Source of the DNA: CAJBLF01 sp964560855 | Lineage (GTDB): Bacteria > Patescibacteriota > Gracilibacteria > Absconditabacterales > Absconditicoccaceae | Direction: 5' to 3' | Assembly: GCA_964560855.1 (NCBI GenBank) | Contig: CAZLLU010000001.1 | Span: forward strand, 17,590-81,589 | DNA length: 64,000 bases | Shown: piece by piece, positions 32,800 to 44,371 of the stretch | Layout of the letters: every line of letters begins with the position of its first letter | How positions within the stretch are numbered: position 1 is the stretch's first letter | The notes under the pieces: generated by a model | The model's database searches: none | Seen by the model: the letters and a program-made list of their open reading frames with translations, nothing else | Told to the model about the DNA's origin: nothing | Translations under genes and position numbers: made by a program

Positions 32800-33743
32800 T
32801 GTTTTTTTGCTAATGAAGTAAAAAAATTCACTAATCATTTACATATTTCTGATAGTTTTTGCTTGTCGGTCTGATAATACCGCGTTCCAGGAGATGCATT
32901 TATTTCCAATAGATATCGTTTTTTTTCTGGATTACAATAAGAGAAATCCATAGACATGATATCGTTTCCGGAAAGATTCATGGAACGATATATTTTTCTC
33001 GCTAAAGACAATAGCTCTTTAGGTAATGAATCTCACGGTAAAGGGACTTGTTGTCATCAGGATCAGATATTGCTTCTAAAGTCTCATGTTTTAGGCGTCC
33101 TTAATGTCGTCTCTATGATTTTTTTTCAAGCAAACATGAGTCTGATGTCATGGATTCATGTACAGATTCATGGATATCATTTACTGAAATCTTTGAACTC
33201 TTGGACAATAAAAAGCTCTTCCAATCAAATATATTCGTCTTTTTTTCAGATAATATCCTGGGGAGTAGTGAGCACTATTCACTTTCCTCAATTGGCCCTG
33301 ATAGGTTTGAGAAGTATCTTGTCTGAAAATTGCTCTTGAAGAGATGCTTTTGCAAAAAAAGTAGAAAGTAGACAAGATAATGGTTGATGCTTATAGGCAA
33401 ATTTATAGATTTCAAATTTATCATTGCTCATTGTTGATATTTTTTGGGAGGGGACCGTGGAAAAATCTTGTAATACATCGTATTTGTAGGTTACAAATGC
33501 TCATCTCCTTGACCGAATGATGTCAGGAATAAATTCTTTTTTTATGGTTTTTGCTTTGCCATGTGCATCGAAGATAGCATACTCGTCAAATGATTTGCGT
33601 TTAGAAGAAAAGTGATTTATACTTACTCTTACTAATTCTATGCCATGTGCAAAAAAAAATTCTTGCATAAAAAATTTCGCTCAATATTCGTCCTTACCTT
33701 TGTATGTTCATGTATAAGAATTTTCTATCGCTATTTTTAGCAT
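32787..33743 (-). CDS. RimK-like ATP-grasp ligase
   Basis: 318 residues. Motifs of RimK/glutathione-synthetase-type ATP-grasp enzymes in order: LLKPIRANGGKGIV, FIVQEFKDF, HDIRLMFAGKKIIETTLRTP, GDFRSNIGSGGQQV and LLEINASPGTRYY. Most of the loop glycines are UGA, so the standard code leaves almost nothing readable. I first suspected a frameshift at a T-run near 33355, but recounting gave seven T and an open frame. Enzymes of this type add amino acids such as glutamate to protein or peptide ends. It starts 13 bases after the fusion gene. Confidence 0.83.
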
Positions 33744-33756
33744 ATATAAGATTGTA

Positions 33757-36216
33757 TTATACAATAAAACATACATCATTTATTTTTATTTTGCCTTTAT
33801 ATATTCTGTCTGTAGATTCTCAATCTTTCATTCGTTTTTTTACCATGTCGTATCATTCCAAGTAGATCTTATCTTTTATAAAAACAGTTCCCTGGTGCTT
33901 GATAGATGTGTGCTCTATTCCTTTTTTGATTCTCAAGACTCATTTGAAGAGTCTTTCTATGTCTTTATCCGGATTAAGAAAGCTGAGTAATTCGAATGTT
34001 TTCCTGAAGTCACGATTCTCAGACTCTTTGACGAGATAATATTTCTTATAAATACTATCCTTCTCATATTCTTCAGGTAATATCTTACTTGCATTGTAGA
34101 TAGCTAATCCCTCTTCATCCTTGAGATAATTCGCTGTCCCTGATTTTAAAATATTCCATCCAGATTTTAGTCAGTTCAGATGCCTAATGAGATGAGTATC
34201 TATTTCGTGGGCCAAAACAGAAAGTAATTCTTTTTCTCTGAATATTCCGTGTTTTGAAATACTGATTTTGATTTGTTTTCCCATAATTACTGATATCCTT
34301 GAGAGATTTGTATAACTAAAAACAATATCCACTCCGTAGATTTTTTTCTCTGCAAGATATTTTTCGATGGTTTTTTCTATTTCTGAAAGCGTTAGTGGCT
34401 CTCCCAAAAGCTTTTGATTATCTTGATTGAGACTAAATACTTTTTCTTTGGATATTTTCAATAGTTCTTCATCGAAATCACCAAATAGCTTTTTGTTGTA
34501 TAACGCGATGTTTTTAAAGTCTTGTTTGCTGTAAGCGAGGATGAGACATCTTCTCTGTTCCAGTTCTTCCAGTTTCTCTACGAAAATTTTAGCAAAAGGG
34601 CTTTTGAATTTGGCTAATTGTTTTTGAAGCTTATCTATCGCTATTTTAGTCTCCAATAATTTTTCTTCCTTTGGTCGTTTGTATTGGAAAACAGGATTAT
34701 ATTTCCCCTGAAGAGTGATAAATTTATCCAGTTCACTGAAATAGTTGGTGGGTCTTAATCTAGCGGAAAGATTCAATCTTTTACTGATTTTCTCTATCTT
34801 TTTGTCGATGGCATGGAGCTCATTGCTTTCAAGCTTATCCAGATATTTTGGCTGTATGATGTCCACTATTTCATATGTCTTATGGATAGGTTTAACGAGA
34901 TAATTGCTCGCAGTCTTGTTTCCAAGTATGATCTTGTTTTCAGGAAGATTTTCAAGGATGGAAAACTTGGATTTTTTGAGCACAATCTCATTTTCATAGA
35001 GATCCAGATATCGTTCTCTTTTGTTCTCTTTGATTTTGTCGAATAATTTTTGGGACATATAATTCCCCAATCTATTAAGATCGACTTCGACGACAATATC
35101 TATTTTTTCTTCTTCTTCCTTTTTTTTGATGATGAAATTCGCGTATTGAGAGAGATAGAGTATTTTAGAACCTAAAAGGTCATATTTTTCTGGGCTAAAA
35201 AGACTTTTCGCTATTTCTACGCCCTTTTCGGGATCGGAGACTTTGAGATCTTCTATCTTATTTAGGATATTTTTTAGTCTTGTGTCAGTGACTTTCTGTA
35301 CCTCTAAACCGGCTCTTGCATTGATTTCCAATAATTTCGGACCCTCGTTGGTGATGACCCGGTCGAGCGCGAGATATCCGAGATTGACGAAATATTGTAC
35401 TTTCGATGAAAGGAAAAGTATGTCGTTCCGATAAGGAATCTTTTTGTTTTGAAAATGTGCGAATCTTTTTGGAAATCTGGTTTTGTAGATTTTTTTCTTC
35501 CGGAGTAGGGAAGTGATCTTGCCGCTTCAAACTTCGATTCCGAATCCGAGTCATCATTGTGCGAGATTCGCTTTGCCTCACGATTCTTTTGTCGGTACTC
35601 TGATCATAGTAGCGACGGGGACGAGATTGAAAACAATAATTCTGATGTCCGCCAGTCAGAATTCGCAGAAATCCTTGAAAAGCTCTCCAGCAATGAGTTT
35701 CTCTTCGATGATAATCTTATCGCTACCGAGGGTCATGGAGTATTTTCCATCGAGGATATCAAGGAGGCGCCTTCTGAATTCCTGGTCAGTGAGGATTTTA
35801 TCTCATATCTGATAGGTTCAAGAATGCTGGTGATCTTCAAACCTTTGAAAAAAAGCCTTTTTGATTATGTTTCATCGCTGTCTGAGTTTGTTGGATGCTA
35901 CTGTTTCCCTTTTTGGCATATCTCCTTCTGGCTGTTCTTCGGGAATATATTTGACGATATAGACTCCTTGTCCTTTGCTTCATTGATTCGGTTTCACGAC
36001 GAAATTCTTTTTGGGGAGATAGGAAAAATCAAACTCATAGAGTTCTTTACGACTAGAGATGATGCCGTAAGTCTTGGCGAACGGGATACCTCTTTCTATA
36101 AGAAAATCTTTCGTCTGGAGTTTATCGTTAGCTAGACGAATGCCTTTCTTATGATTGAACTTCTTGATATAGAGGAGGTTCCTAGCATTGTTGCCGAGGA
36201 TCCCGGAATCGAACAT
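33757..36216 (-). CDS. Fusion: alpha-L-glutamate-ligase-like ATP-grasp + DUF1704/MATCAP HExxxH peptidase
   Basis: 819 residues in one frame once UGA is Gly. Residues 1 to about 320 are an ATP-grasp ligase: ILGNNARNLLYIKKFN, ANDKLQTKDFL, NFVVKPNQGSKGQGVY (Lys75), DIRIIVFNLVPVATMIRVPT, GKANLAQGG, IPYWNDIL (Trp as CGG) and LLEINARAGLEVQ (about 295-304). From about 330 onward it resembles the QEGLA-motif/DUF1704 family, with HEIDTH at 670-675, RHLNGLKSG and DEEGLAIY (Glu701/702), the predicted zinc site. Ligase and metallopeptidase in one chain suggests opposing addition and removal of a residue, or synthesis followed by trimming. First gene of a seven-gene operon. Confidence 0.85.
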
Positions 36217-36380
36217 AGTTCATGAGGGAGGTAAAGATAACGCATCTCCTATAACTAAAAATAGTTGAAAATCAATGTTTGCTTTAAACCACAGTTTGTA
36301 ATGTTAAGCTTGACTTTTGTAGTTAAATAGATAAACTCCGTAATAAGAAATAAAAAAAATAACCATTAAAAAAATGAATT
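36217..36380. other. Divergent promoter region
   Basis: 164 bases between divergent starts. It is AT-rich with TTTTTAGTTATAGGAG-like sequence before the operon on the minus strand, similar to the run upstream of gyrB (61805-61815). It probably drives both the ligase/peptidase operon and the lipoprotein gene. No clean -35/-10 pair was found. Confidence 0.35.
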
Positions 36381-37214
36381 ATGAATACACTATTAAAATT
36401 GCTCTATGTGAGCATTGTTACATTCGCCCTCATGTTTATGGGGTGTGAGAAAGATCCCGTGATTCCATCGTTCTGTGAATTCGGAGATCAGGCTGGCCCA
36501 GAATTAGTGGTCGGTGAGCAATATGTGGACGCTCATAGGGGTGGATTATCACACCCCGATGCTTGCGATGCAATTGCGAACAAAATAACAAAAGGTATAC
36601 AAAAAAAATTGTATAGCGAAATTATTCCTGAGCTTGACATGTTTGTAGCATCGGCTACAGAAATGTACAGAAAGAAAGATGAATATAAAGACATGTCGAA
36701 TTGGTGGAAAGTGTCCAGAACCTATCTTATTAAAAAATTAAAGGGGAAAGATAAAGACATAGTAGACGACGATGTCGTTCGTGTATTACCTCTTTATGCA
36801 GAGATGTTGGACAAACGCATCATCCCGTATGTCATGGATAATATTTGTTATGGTGGAGGTGTGCGTGATGTATGGACCGATAACATGATAAAAAACACAT
36901 TTGTTGACACCATTCCCTACGATCTTACTCATCAACCCTGGGTAATCACTCCTTGGTGGGAGTGCTATTATTATTTCTATTACTATGCTGTTGATCCCGG
37001 CAATTATGCCGAGGCCAAGAGTATGGGAATGAATGTTCCTTCTGTCGATTCGCTTATGGTCATCTTCCCCATAGAAGAGATAAAAAATCAGACCGACTTA
37101 AGAGAATACCGTAAGGAGTCAATTAAAAAATATGACTTCATGCAGGCAGATTGGAAACCGGTTCCGACATCCAAAGTACAGATGTACAAGGATGAAGAAG
37201 AGCTAAAAAATTAA
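36381..37214 (+). CDS. Lipoprotein free of recoded codons
   Basis: 277 residues with a signal peptide ending in the lipobox MFMGCEKD. The mature part is Tyr/Trp-rich (WECYYYFYYYA) with no family I recognise. All 13 glycines are GGN, all seven tryptophans are TGG, and there is no CGA or CGG. So it reads the same in the standard code, unlike its neighbours. The GCEKDP start is common in Bacteroidota lipoproteins, which hints at recent acquisition. A highly expressed native gene is the alternative, since HU and NusA also lack UGA. Confidence 0.8.
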   Translation: MNTLLKLLYVSIVTFALMFMGCEKDPVIPSFCEFGDQAGPELVVGEQYVDAHRGGLSHPDACDAIANKITKGIQKKLYSEIIPELDMFVASATEMYRKKDEYKDMSNWWKVSRTYLIKKLKGKDKDIVDDDVVRVLPLYAEMLDKRIIPYVMDNICYGGGVRDVWTDNMIKNTFVDTIPYDLTHQPWVITPWWECYYYFYYYAVDPGNYAEAKSMGMNVPSVDSLMVIFPIEEIKNQTDLREYRKESIKKYDFMQADWKPVPTSKVQMYKDEEELKN

Positions 37215-37231
37215 CAGTATTAACCTTTTTC

Positions 37232-37258
37232 AAGCGGAGATTATTATCTCCGCTTTTG
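37232..37258 (+). terminator. Rho-independent terminator
   Basis: AAGCGGAGA-ttatta-TCTCCGCTTTT hairpin 17 bases after the lipoprotein stop. Confidence 0.85.
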
Positions 37259-37350
37259 CTTAACTGCAAAAAAAACTCTTATATATTTCATTTGAATTCC
37301 GTATCGGCTTTGCTACTACTATATACGACTTTATTTTTTTGATTGCTACG

Positions 37351-38910
37351 ATGAAATTATTCGTATACAACACACTCACACGTCAGAAAGAGGAATTCGT
37401 TCCGTTGATGGAAGATCCAAATTATAAAGGTCCAAAAAAGGATTTTGTCGGAATGTATTCGTGCGGACCTACCGTCTATCGGGATCCAAGTATCGGAAAT
37501 TATAGAGCAACCTTCACCGCTGATTTGATCAAAAACACACTGAAATTACTCGGATATAACGTAAAAGCAGTGATGAATATTACCGATGTCGGACATTTGA
37601 CTTCAGACGCTGATGAAGGAGAAGATAAGCTTGAAAAGTGAGCGAAACGTGAGGGAATCTCTGCACGGGAAGTTGCTCAGAAATATGAAAAAATTTTTAA
37701 AGAAGGAATGAAAGCACTCAATATTGATGAGTTCGATGTGATGCCCAGAGCGACAGAACATATTCAAGAACAAATTGATTTGGTGAAATCATTAGAGGAA
37801 AAAGGATACACTTATACTGTCGAAGGAGACGGAATCTATATGGATACGAGCAAAGTAGAAAAATATGGAGAACTCATGTGACCAAATTACAAAAAGCGTT
37901 TAGCTGATTTGAATGCATGAGAAAGGGTAGAGATGGGAGGAAAAAAACATCCGACTGATTTCGCTTTACGGAAATTTTCTCCGACAGGGGAGCAGAGACA
38001 GATGGAGCGAGACTCGCCATGGGGAAAGGGATTTCCTGGTCGGCATATCGAATGTAGTGCGATGTCTTCAAAATATCTTGGCAATCAATTTGATATCCAT
38101 CATGGAGGAGCGGATCATATCACCATCCATCATCCTAACGAAATAGCTCAGTCTGAATGTGGATTTGATGTTCATCCTCGAGTGAAATATCGAATCCATA
38201 ACGAATTCCTTCAGGTCGATGGCGGCAAGATGAGTAAATCATTAGGGAATGTTTACAATTTGAACGATATTCAAACTAAAGGATTTTCACCATTGGATTT
38301 GAGATATTTCTACTTCATGGCACAATATGGAAACTTCCAGAATTTTACTTGGGATCAATTGGATGCTGCAAAAAATGCAAGGAATAATTTAAAGAAAAAA
38401 ATAAGTTTTCATAAGATTAATCAAGAATGTGTTAATAAAATTAAAACATATTTTGAAAATAAGGAATACGGAAAATTAAAAGAAAAAAATGATTCAAATA
38501 AAAAAGTTTGGTTTGTGATTGATCAAGAAAATGAAAAAATGATTGGAGATTACTTCCAATCTTACTGAATATTCCAAATATTTTTTCGTAATATTACAGA
38601 AGCTTTATTAGATAATATAAATACTCCGAAAATTATTGCTTGGCTTTATGAATCGAATTTTAATGATGATAGTAAAAAATATGTGCTTGCTTTAATTAAT
38701 TTCTTAGAAGATAATTTCTTGAAACTTTGATTATTTGAAATGGAGCTAATCCCTGAATGTCCCGCTGAAGTGACTTTACTCGCAGACCAGAGAATCGAAG
38801 CGAAGAAAAATAAGGACTATGCATTAGCGGATGAACTCAGGAACAAAATCACTGCGTTATGATTTCAAGTAAAAGACAGTAAAGATGGATACGAAATAGG
38901 TAAACTTTAG
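37351..38910 (+). CDS. cysS: Cysteinyl-tRNA synthetase
   Basis: 519 residues. MYSCGPTVYWDPSIGNYRA is the zinc Cys plus HIGH-motif region; the first His of HIGH is Ser47 here. WDSPWGKGFPGWHIECSAMSSKYLG contains two Trp encoded by CGA (38008) and CGG (38041), in positions invariant in CysRS. HHGGADHITIHHPNEIAQSE follows, then DGGKMSKSLGN (KMSKS). The C-terminal RNA-binding end has AEVTLLADQRIEAKKNKDYALADELRNKI. I preferred the ATG at 37351 over a TTG at 37339. UGA-Gly occurs throughout. Confidence 0.95.
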
Positions 38911-38925
38911 TTGTTTATTATATAA

Positions 38926-39270
38926 ATGGATCGAAAAAAATCTTTTAGAGAATGAAAGGAAATAATTCTTTCTACAAGTTCTAAATCATGAATGCCTCAT
39001 GCAAATATTGTGATTTCGTTGTGATTTGTAGATGATAAATTGCTAGTAGCAGACTGTCAGATGACAATAACTATTAAAAATCTAAAAGAAAATCCTCGTA
39101 TATGTGTTGTTAGTAAATATTATAGAATAGATGGAGTAGTGGAAATATCGTGATCTTGAAAATATTTTGATATTGCAGTCCAGAAAAGTGAGTGATATAC
39201 GGTAAAAAATGCTCTATTGGTTTCTATTGAAAAAGTGACCGATATGGATTCCGGGAAAGTTCTCTTATAG
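38926..39270 (+). CDS. Pyridoxamine 5'-phosphate oxidase-like flavin-binding protein
   Basis: 114 residues of a split beta-barrel: GMPHANIVISLGFVDDKLLVADCQ, TIKNLKENPRICVVSKYY and VEISGSGKYFDIA match the small PNPOx-like family that binds FMN or F420-like cofactors. Gly is UGA in nearly every case, so no ORF is visible under the standard code. It starts 15 bases after cysS and is probably in the same transcript. The substrate is unknown. Confidence 0.75.
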
Positions 39271-39339
39271 TTCATAATATTATATTGTTTTTTAGAAAAA
39301 ATATAGAACAAAAGAATATTAAAATATTTCAAAAAGAAA

Positions 39340-40980
39340 TTATGGTGCTGATGATATTTCACCAGTCCAAATTTCTATAGCTCATGAGAGGGGAATGTGT
39401 GCGAGGACATACATCCCTTTTTTTGTTGCTTCAGAAAAGTATTGATCAAACAAAAAATTTCACAGACTATAGATGATAGGTTTTCCCTGATATCGTTGAA
39501 TGTCTTGAATGACGTGCGGATGATGTCCTATGATAATATCGGCTCAGCAATCAATAAGTTTTTTTCCGATATTTTCTTGTAGGATATTGTGCGTAGTTTG
39601 ATATTCGGTTCCTCGATGAATGCTTACGATATTTTTGTATCATAATGTTTGGTATTTTTTGAGATCATCACAATAATCTTCTATATCACCAGAGAATCTG
39701 TTGTATAGGTTATATGCATGAAGCGCGAGAGGTATGCCACGGATAGTTTTTGTGAGGACTGTATTTTTGTTGATTCATTTGAAGTGTGTCCATCCAGCAT
39801 AGGAGATATTTTGCTCTTGTAAGGTATGGATGGTTTGCATATATCACTCTTGTCAGTCGTCTCGAGCATGATTGTTGGCAATGGTTACCGTATCAAATCA
39901 CAGTGATTGAAGCGTTCAAAGGATCGTTCATGAAGAACAGAAAGAAATACCATTAGTATGATGCGTACAATTTTCATCGACTCGTGGTGTTTCTAGATTG
40001 AAACCAAGGAGATCCAAACCAAATCATTTCCTGTGAATATTGGTTTTGGGATTCAATACTATATTTCATTGCTGATACCGATCTTGGAAATGCTGCTGTA
40101 TTTTTTCTGGCGTATCCAATATCGATTTGACTCATCTATCAAAGATAAGATCACCAAAAAATCAAAGCACTATCCCATTATCTTTATTGCATCCTCCCGT
40201 ATAGAGAATGAATGCTCTAGAAGTATTTTCTTTCCCTAAGTCTTTCCCTACAATAGTGCTACTAGAATCTCTTTTGAGAAGCCATGGATATTGTCTTTTG
40301 GTTTGTGCTCGAGTATTTACCAGATATAAACAAGTTGGACAATCGACTTCTATTGTAGTATATTCTTTTTGTGTCCGAGCATTCACCAACGTATAATAAC
40401 TTTTGAGATCGTGGACGTATGCTCGCTGCTCTGATGTATAATGGGAAAAATCTACAGAAGCTATCACCAGAAGGTTATTGTTTTTTTCTAATTGATGTAT
40501 TCTTTTAGCGAGTATATCCAGATTGCTGAAATCTCTTGGTGAGAGTTTGATGAACGATATACTTGCTTGAGGGAAATATTTTTTCAGAAAGGGAAAATGA
40601 GCTCATCGTCCATGTTCTTTTATTCGTTTGTCAGGATATTTTTCTTGATCTGAAATATAGATTGCATGAATGGGTAAACAAACCCCTTGGAAACAAATTG
40701 TCGTATCTATGATGTTTTCATAAAGATTATTCGTTCATTTATTAAAATGATCAGGACTGATAATTACTATTTGTAATGACTTTCCCGAAAGATTATAGGT
40801 ATCCAAGATATGTTTGTAGGCACTATCTATGGTAGGAGGTTGTATCGCGAAATGGGGGAGTATAGCGAAATAGGTCTGATAATTTTTTTCTGGTATCGTT
40901 CTCGTATAGAAAAAACATACACTTATGCATCCACAGATGAATAGTCATGAGAAAAAATATTTCCGATAATGTTTGTGCAT
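39340..40980 (-). CDS. Memo-like (AmmeMemoRadiSam B) domain fused to CapA-like metallophosphatase domain
   Basis: 546 residues. After an N-terminal membrane anchor (KYFFSGLFICGCISVCFFY) a Memo-like domain shows IVIISPDHFNKGTNN, GAHFPFLKKYFPQASI and IASVDFSHYTSEQRAYVHD. The second half is CapA/PGA_cap: FFGDLIFDRGV, TVTIANNHARDDGQEGY, IVSIHRGTEY and GADIIIGHHPHVIQDI, with YSLGNFLFDQ. CapA proteins act in poly-gamma-glutamate or other surface polymer metabolism. The joining of both in one exported protein implies a surface role. It starts 12 bases after the DUF3160 gene stop, so the two are an operon. Confidence 0.82.
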
Positions 40981-40992
40981 ACGTGATAGGTG

Positions 40993-43515
40993 TTATTTCT
41001 GAAGTATCTTTTGGAGTGGTAAGGTGATAATCTCATCTTGTTTTGCAGCATCAAGTCACGCTCTTCGCTCTTCATCGGTATACCTTCATTTTTCTCCAGT
41101 AATTGCATCATCACTACCATAAAATTCAAATGTACTATATACAGGTCATATTACTGCTCTTGCACCATTAGCATCTTTGATATTAGCGATCAAAAGATAC
41201 GGTCTTCCATTGGCAATATAGAGAGGACCATTTTTTTCTGAAGTGAATATATCTGCAATTAGTGCAGAGATGAAATCGTTATCACCGCCATCTATGACTT
41301 TTTGAGGATACAAGATACTCATGAGCTCATCATAATAGAGTCTCAATGTTTCATAGTCATCATCACTGATAATTTGGTTGCTGCTTTCTTTGATAGCCAT
41401 GTTTTTTACAAAAAGAAGGAAATCGTTAAAAGGTTCAAATGAAGCATTATCTCCAAAAAATTGCTTAGTTTGTTCAGTAAGCGTGAGTAGCTCATCGACA
41501 AGATCAATATTAGGTTCTACATATCCTTTGGGTACAGGAAGTGCAGGAGGATTGATAATTACACTACATTCATCTTCTCATCACATTCCCCGCTCGGCAT
41601 ACGCTTGTTTGACATATAGGAGGGTATCGTGTTTTAGTTCAGTATAATTTCACTGGAATGTATTTAATTCTTTATATTTCCAAAGAGGGTCTTGCATGAA
41701 ATAAGGGAGGTTATTACCAGAAAGCGCAAAAAGCCATCATAAGTCATTGAGCCATTGATGATAGGTAGAACGAGAGAAATCGTGATTGAATATACCGCTT
41801 TGTGCTTCTTGTTTTGCTTTGCTATATCAATCGATTTGCGTTGATGTTACTTTATATTTGTTTTGTGCTTTTTGCATCCATATATCGACAAGATCTTGTA
41901 TAAATCCGCTATTCACTAATCCATCCGGTACGATCAATGATGTCTGTACGTTAGGTTTGTAGGTAAATTCTTTCTCTGCTGTACCAGCTGTCATACGATC
42001 AAATATCCAACTATCGATAGTGAATTTTTCTCCGAAAAATACGAATCCCGCTGTTTCATCTTTTGCTTCTTGTTCAGTCACTGAGAGTATTTCTGGTGTT
42101 TGGTAATGGGTCGAAACGATCCTTTGTGGTCTGAGTTTTTTGAGCTCTGATTGGGTATTTTCTGAAACACTGTCAATGATATTCATATCTGATTTCCATC
42201 ACGCTGTTTGTATGAAATCTTGGATATCCTTGATATTTACATCATCATCTTCACCTATGAGTTTTTGTATAGCATCATAGAGTTGAGAAAAACTTGTTAA
42301 TTCTTCATTTTGAATATTATTGATCATAACGAGTGATGCTTTAGTTTGTTCGCTATCACGGAAGTAGAGTTTTTCTCTCATAAACCATTTCATCCCCATA
42401 AAATAGGTTTTGAGAAGACTACTTTTGGTGTAATGAGATCTTGGAGTAAATTGTGTATAATCTTGTTGAATATCTATTGCTTCAGAGTTTGTTCCTGCAA
42501 GAGTAATAAGAAGAGGATCTTTTTCTCTTGATTGATCTGCTGCAAATATATTTTGTAAGGTTGTTTTTACTGCTTCTTGATAAAAGGTTGGAATCTTTGA
42601 TTCAATGTTAGCAAGTTTTTGTAAACTAAGTGCTTTGATTTCTTCATTAGTTAAATCTGTTTCATCTGATGTGCTATTTTGCATTTTTTGATCTAGAGCA
42701 ACCATGACCTCATCTTGAGGAACTAATAAGGTATATGGGATAGCTCGATATGCAGTAGCATATGCATAGTAAGGAGCTAATGCTGTATCTTTGTTTTGTT
42801 GATAGAGATTTGAAAACTTGGAAAACATAGATTCACTCAAATCTACCATAATAGTTCTTGCTGTGCTTTCTTCATAAAATCTTAAGGCGTTAGAGAATAT
42901 CTTATGATAGAAATGTAATAGCATATCAGTGGTTACAAAAATGGTATTGTAGGAGAATCTTTGATAGTCTTGAGGCAATCCACCTATTTTTTGATAATAG
43001 AGTCCTCGTTCCTCTTGCATGAGCATTGGATTGTCAGCAGTCCGCATATTTCGATTTTCCCCAGGGTTGAAGATCAATCGTCCATGGTCATTCAGAAATG
43101 ATTTTTGTGTCTCAGTAAGTGAAAAAGAAAGTCATCATCAGTTATATGCTCCAGTGATTTCGATATTACCTTTGTTAAGGTCGTTTCGAGATACCTTTTT
43201 ATTGAATCATTGGCTGGTAGTGAGGGTTATGGTATCACATTGTTTGAGTGTTTCTACGCGTGATGGATCTATATCTTTTTCTCCTATGATTTTTTTTCGT
43301 GGCTGCTGAAAACCATTTTGCATACTTTCTAGATTTGTAATTTCTTTCATATCTGGCTTTTCCATTTTCCGTGTGAATGGATATTGTGATATTTTCCCTG
43401 ACAACAATGCTGATCATGTGCTTAGTGATGTATTTGATATCGGTGTGCTCACCTGAGTACATCATCCTAAAAAACACAAACATCATACCAATAAGAGCAA
43501 TCATGTCTTTTTCAT
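40993..43515 (-). CDS. DUF3160 lipoprotein
   Basis: 840 residues. Signal peptide MKKTGLLLLVGCLCFLGGCTQV with a lipobox whose two glycines are one GGA and one UGA. The large extracytoplasmic domain carries the DUF3160 pattern: YNTIFVTTDMLLHFYHKIFSNALRFYEE, YKELNTFQGNYTELKHDTLLYVKQAYAE and GSDDAITGEK. The family's function is unknown; members are secreted and helical. It is co-transcribed with the Memo-CapA gene. Many in-frame UGA split it into at least four apparent ORFs. Confidence 0.87.
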
Positions 43516-43680
43516 AGGAGAAAGAAAAAAAATAAAACAACAATACGGTAGATGAATATATCTATAGATAAAAATAGATGATATACAATAGATAAAAATA
43601 GATGATATACAATAAATTTTATTTGCATTCTTGTGGTGTTTACATACAAAAATATATATTTATATCGATAACATGATACT

Positions 43681-44352
43681 ATGATTCTCTATTATATTTT
43701 CATGACGATTATAAGTCTTGGTATGGTAGTGATTACGTATTTTGCACCAAATGCACTTTCGTTTCTCGGTAATGAAGTAAACGAAAAGTTCGCGAATATC
43801 GGTATGGCATTGCTTCGGATCACTTTGCTAGTAAAACCGATCTTTAGTATATTGATGAAATATTCAGAGCTTAAAACGCTTACCATAAGATGACTACGAG
43901 ATTATCTCAAAACCATCAAATGAAGATCAGTAAAATGATTGGGAATGGTGGGTATAAGCTGTATATATTTTCTCGCTGGTATAGGAATGAAATGAAGAAG
44001 ATTACTTGGTATCACTACATTCCTTGCAATATTCGCTCATGCAGGAATGCGAATCGCTACACGGGTAAATACTAATTTTACACTACTTACTCAACTTCAG
44101 AAATTTTGGATTCTAGCTTGATATATCTGATTGCTTATGTTGTTTATTGGTTATATCACATCAAATAATTATTCTATCAGACTTTTCAAAAAAAATTGGA
44201 AACTGATTCAATACAGTGCTTACCTCGCATTGATCTTTGCTATCCTTCATCTTCTATTCTTGAATTTTTGAGAATATTTTGGTCAATTGATTTTGCTAGC
44301 AATATATGTTGTATTGAAACTCATAGAAAAGAAAAAGATAAACTGGCTTTAA
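43681..44352 (+). CDS. Ferric-reductase-like/MsrQ-like heme membrane protein
   Basis: 223 residues with six probable transmembrane helices. RRLLGITTFLAIFAHAGM and LIQYSAYLALIFAILHLLF carry His residues in the positions of the heme ligands of MsrQ/YedZ-type ferric reductase domains. CGG and CGA codons in helices (LLWITLL, AGMWIATW) make better membrane sense as Trp. It probably moves electrons across the membrane, but no MsrP partner is present. An MFS gene follows after 19 bases. Confidence 0.72.
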
Positions 44353-44371
44353 CATTGTTTACATAAAATAT

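Noticed and set aside
33340..33370. Apparent frameshift in the RimK-like ATP-grasp gene
   Set aside because: A recount of the T-run (seven, not eight) restores one continuous frame through the ligase motifs.
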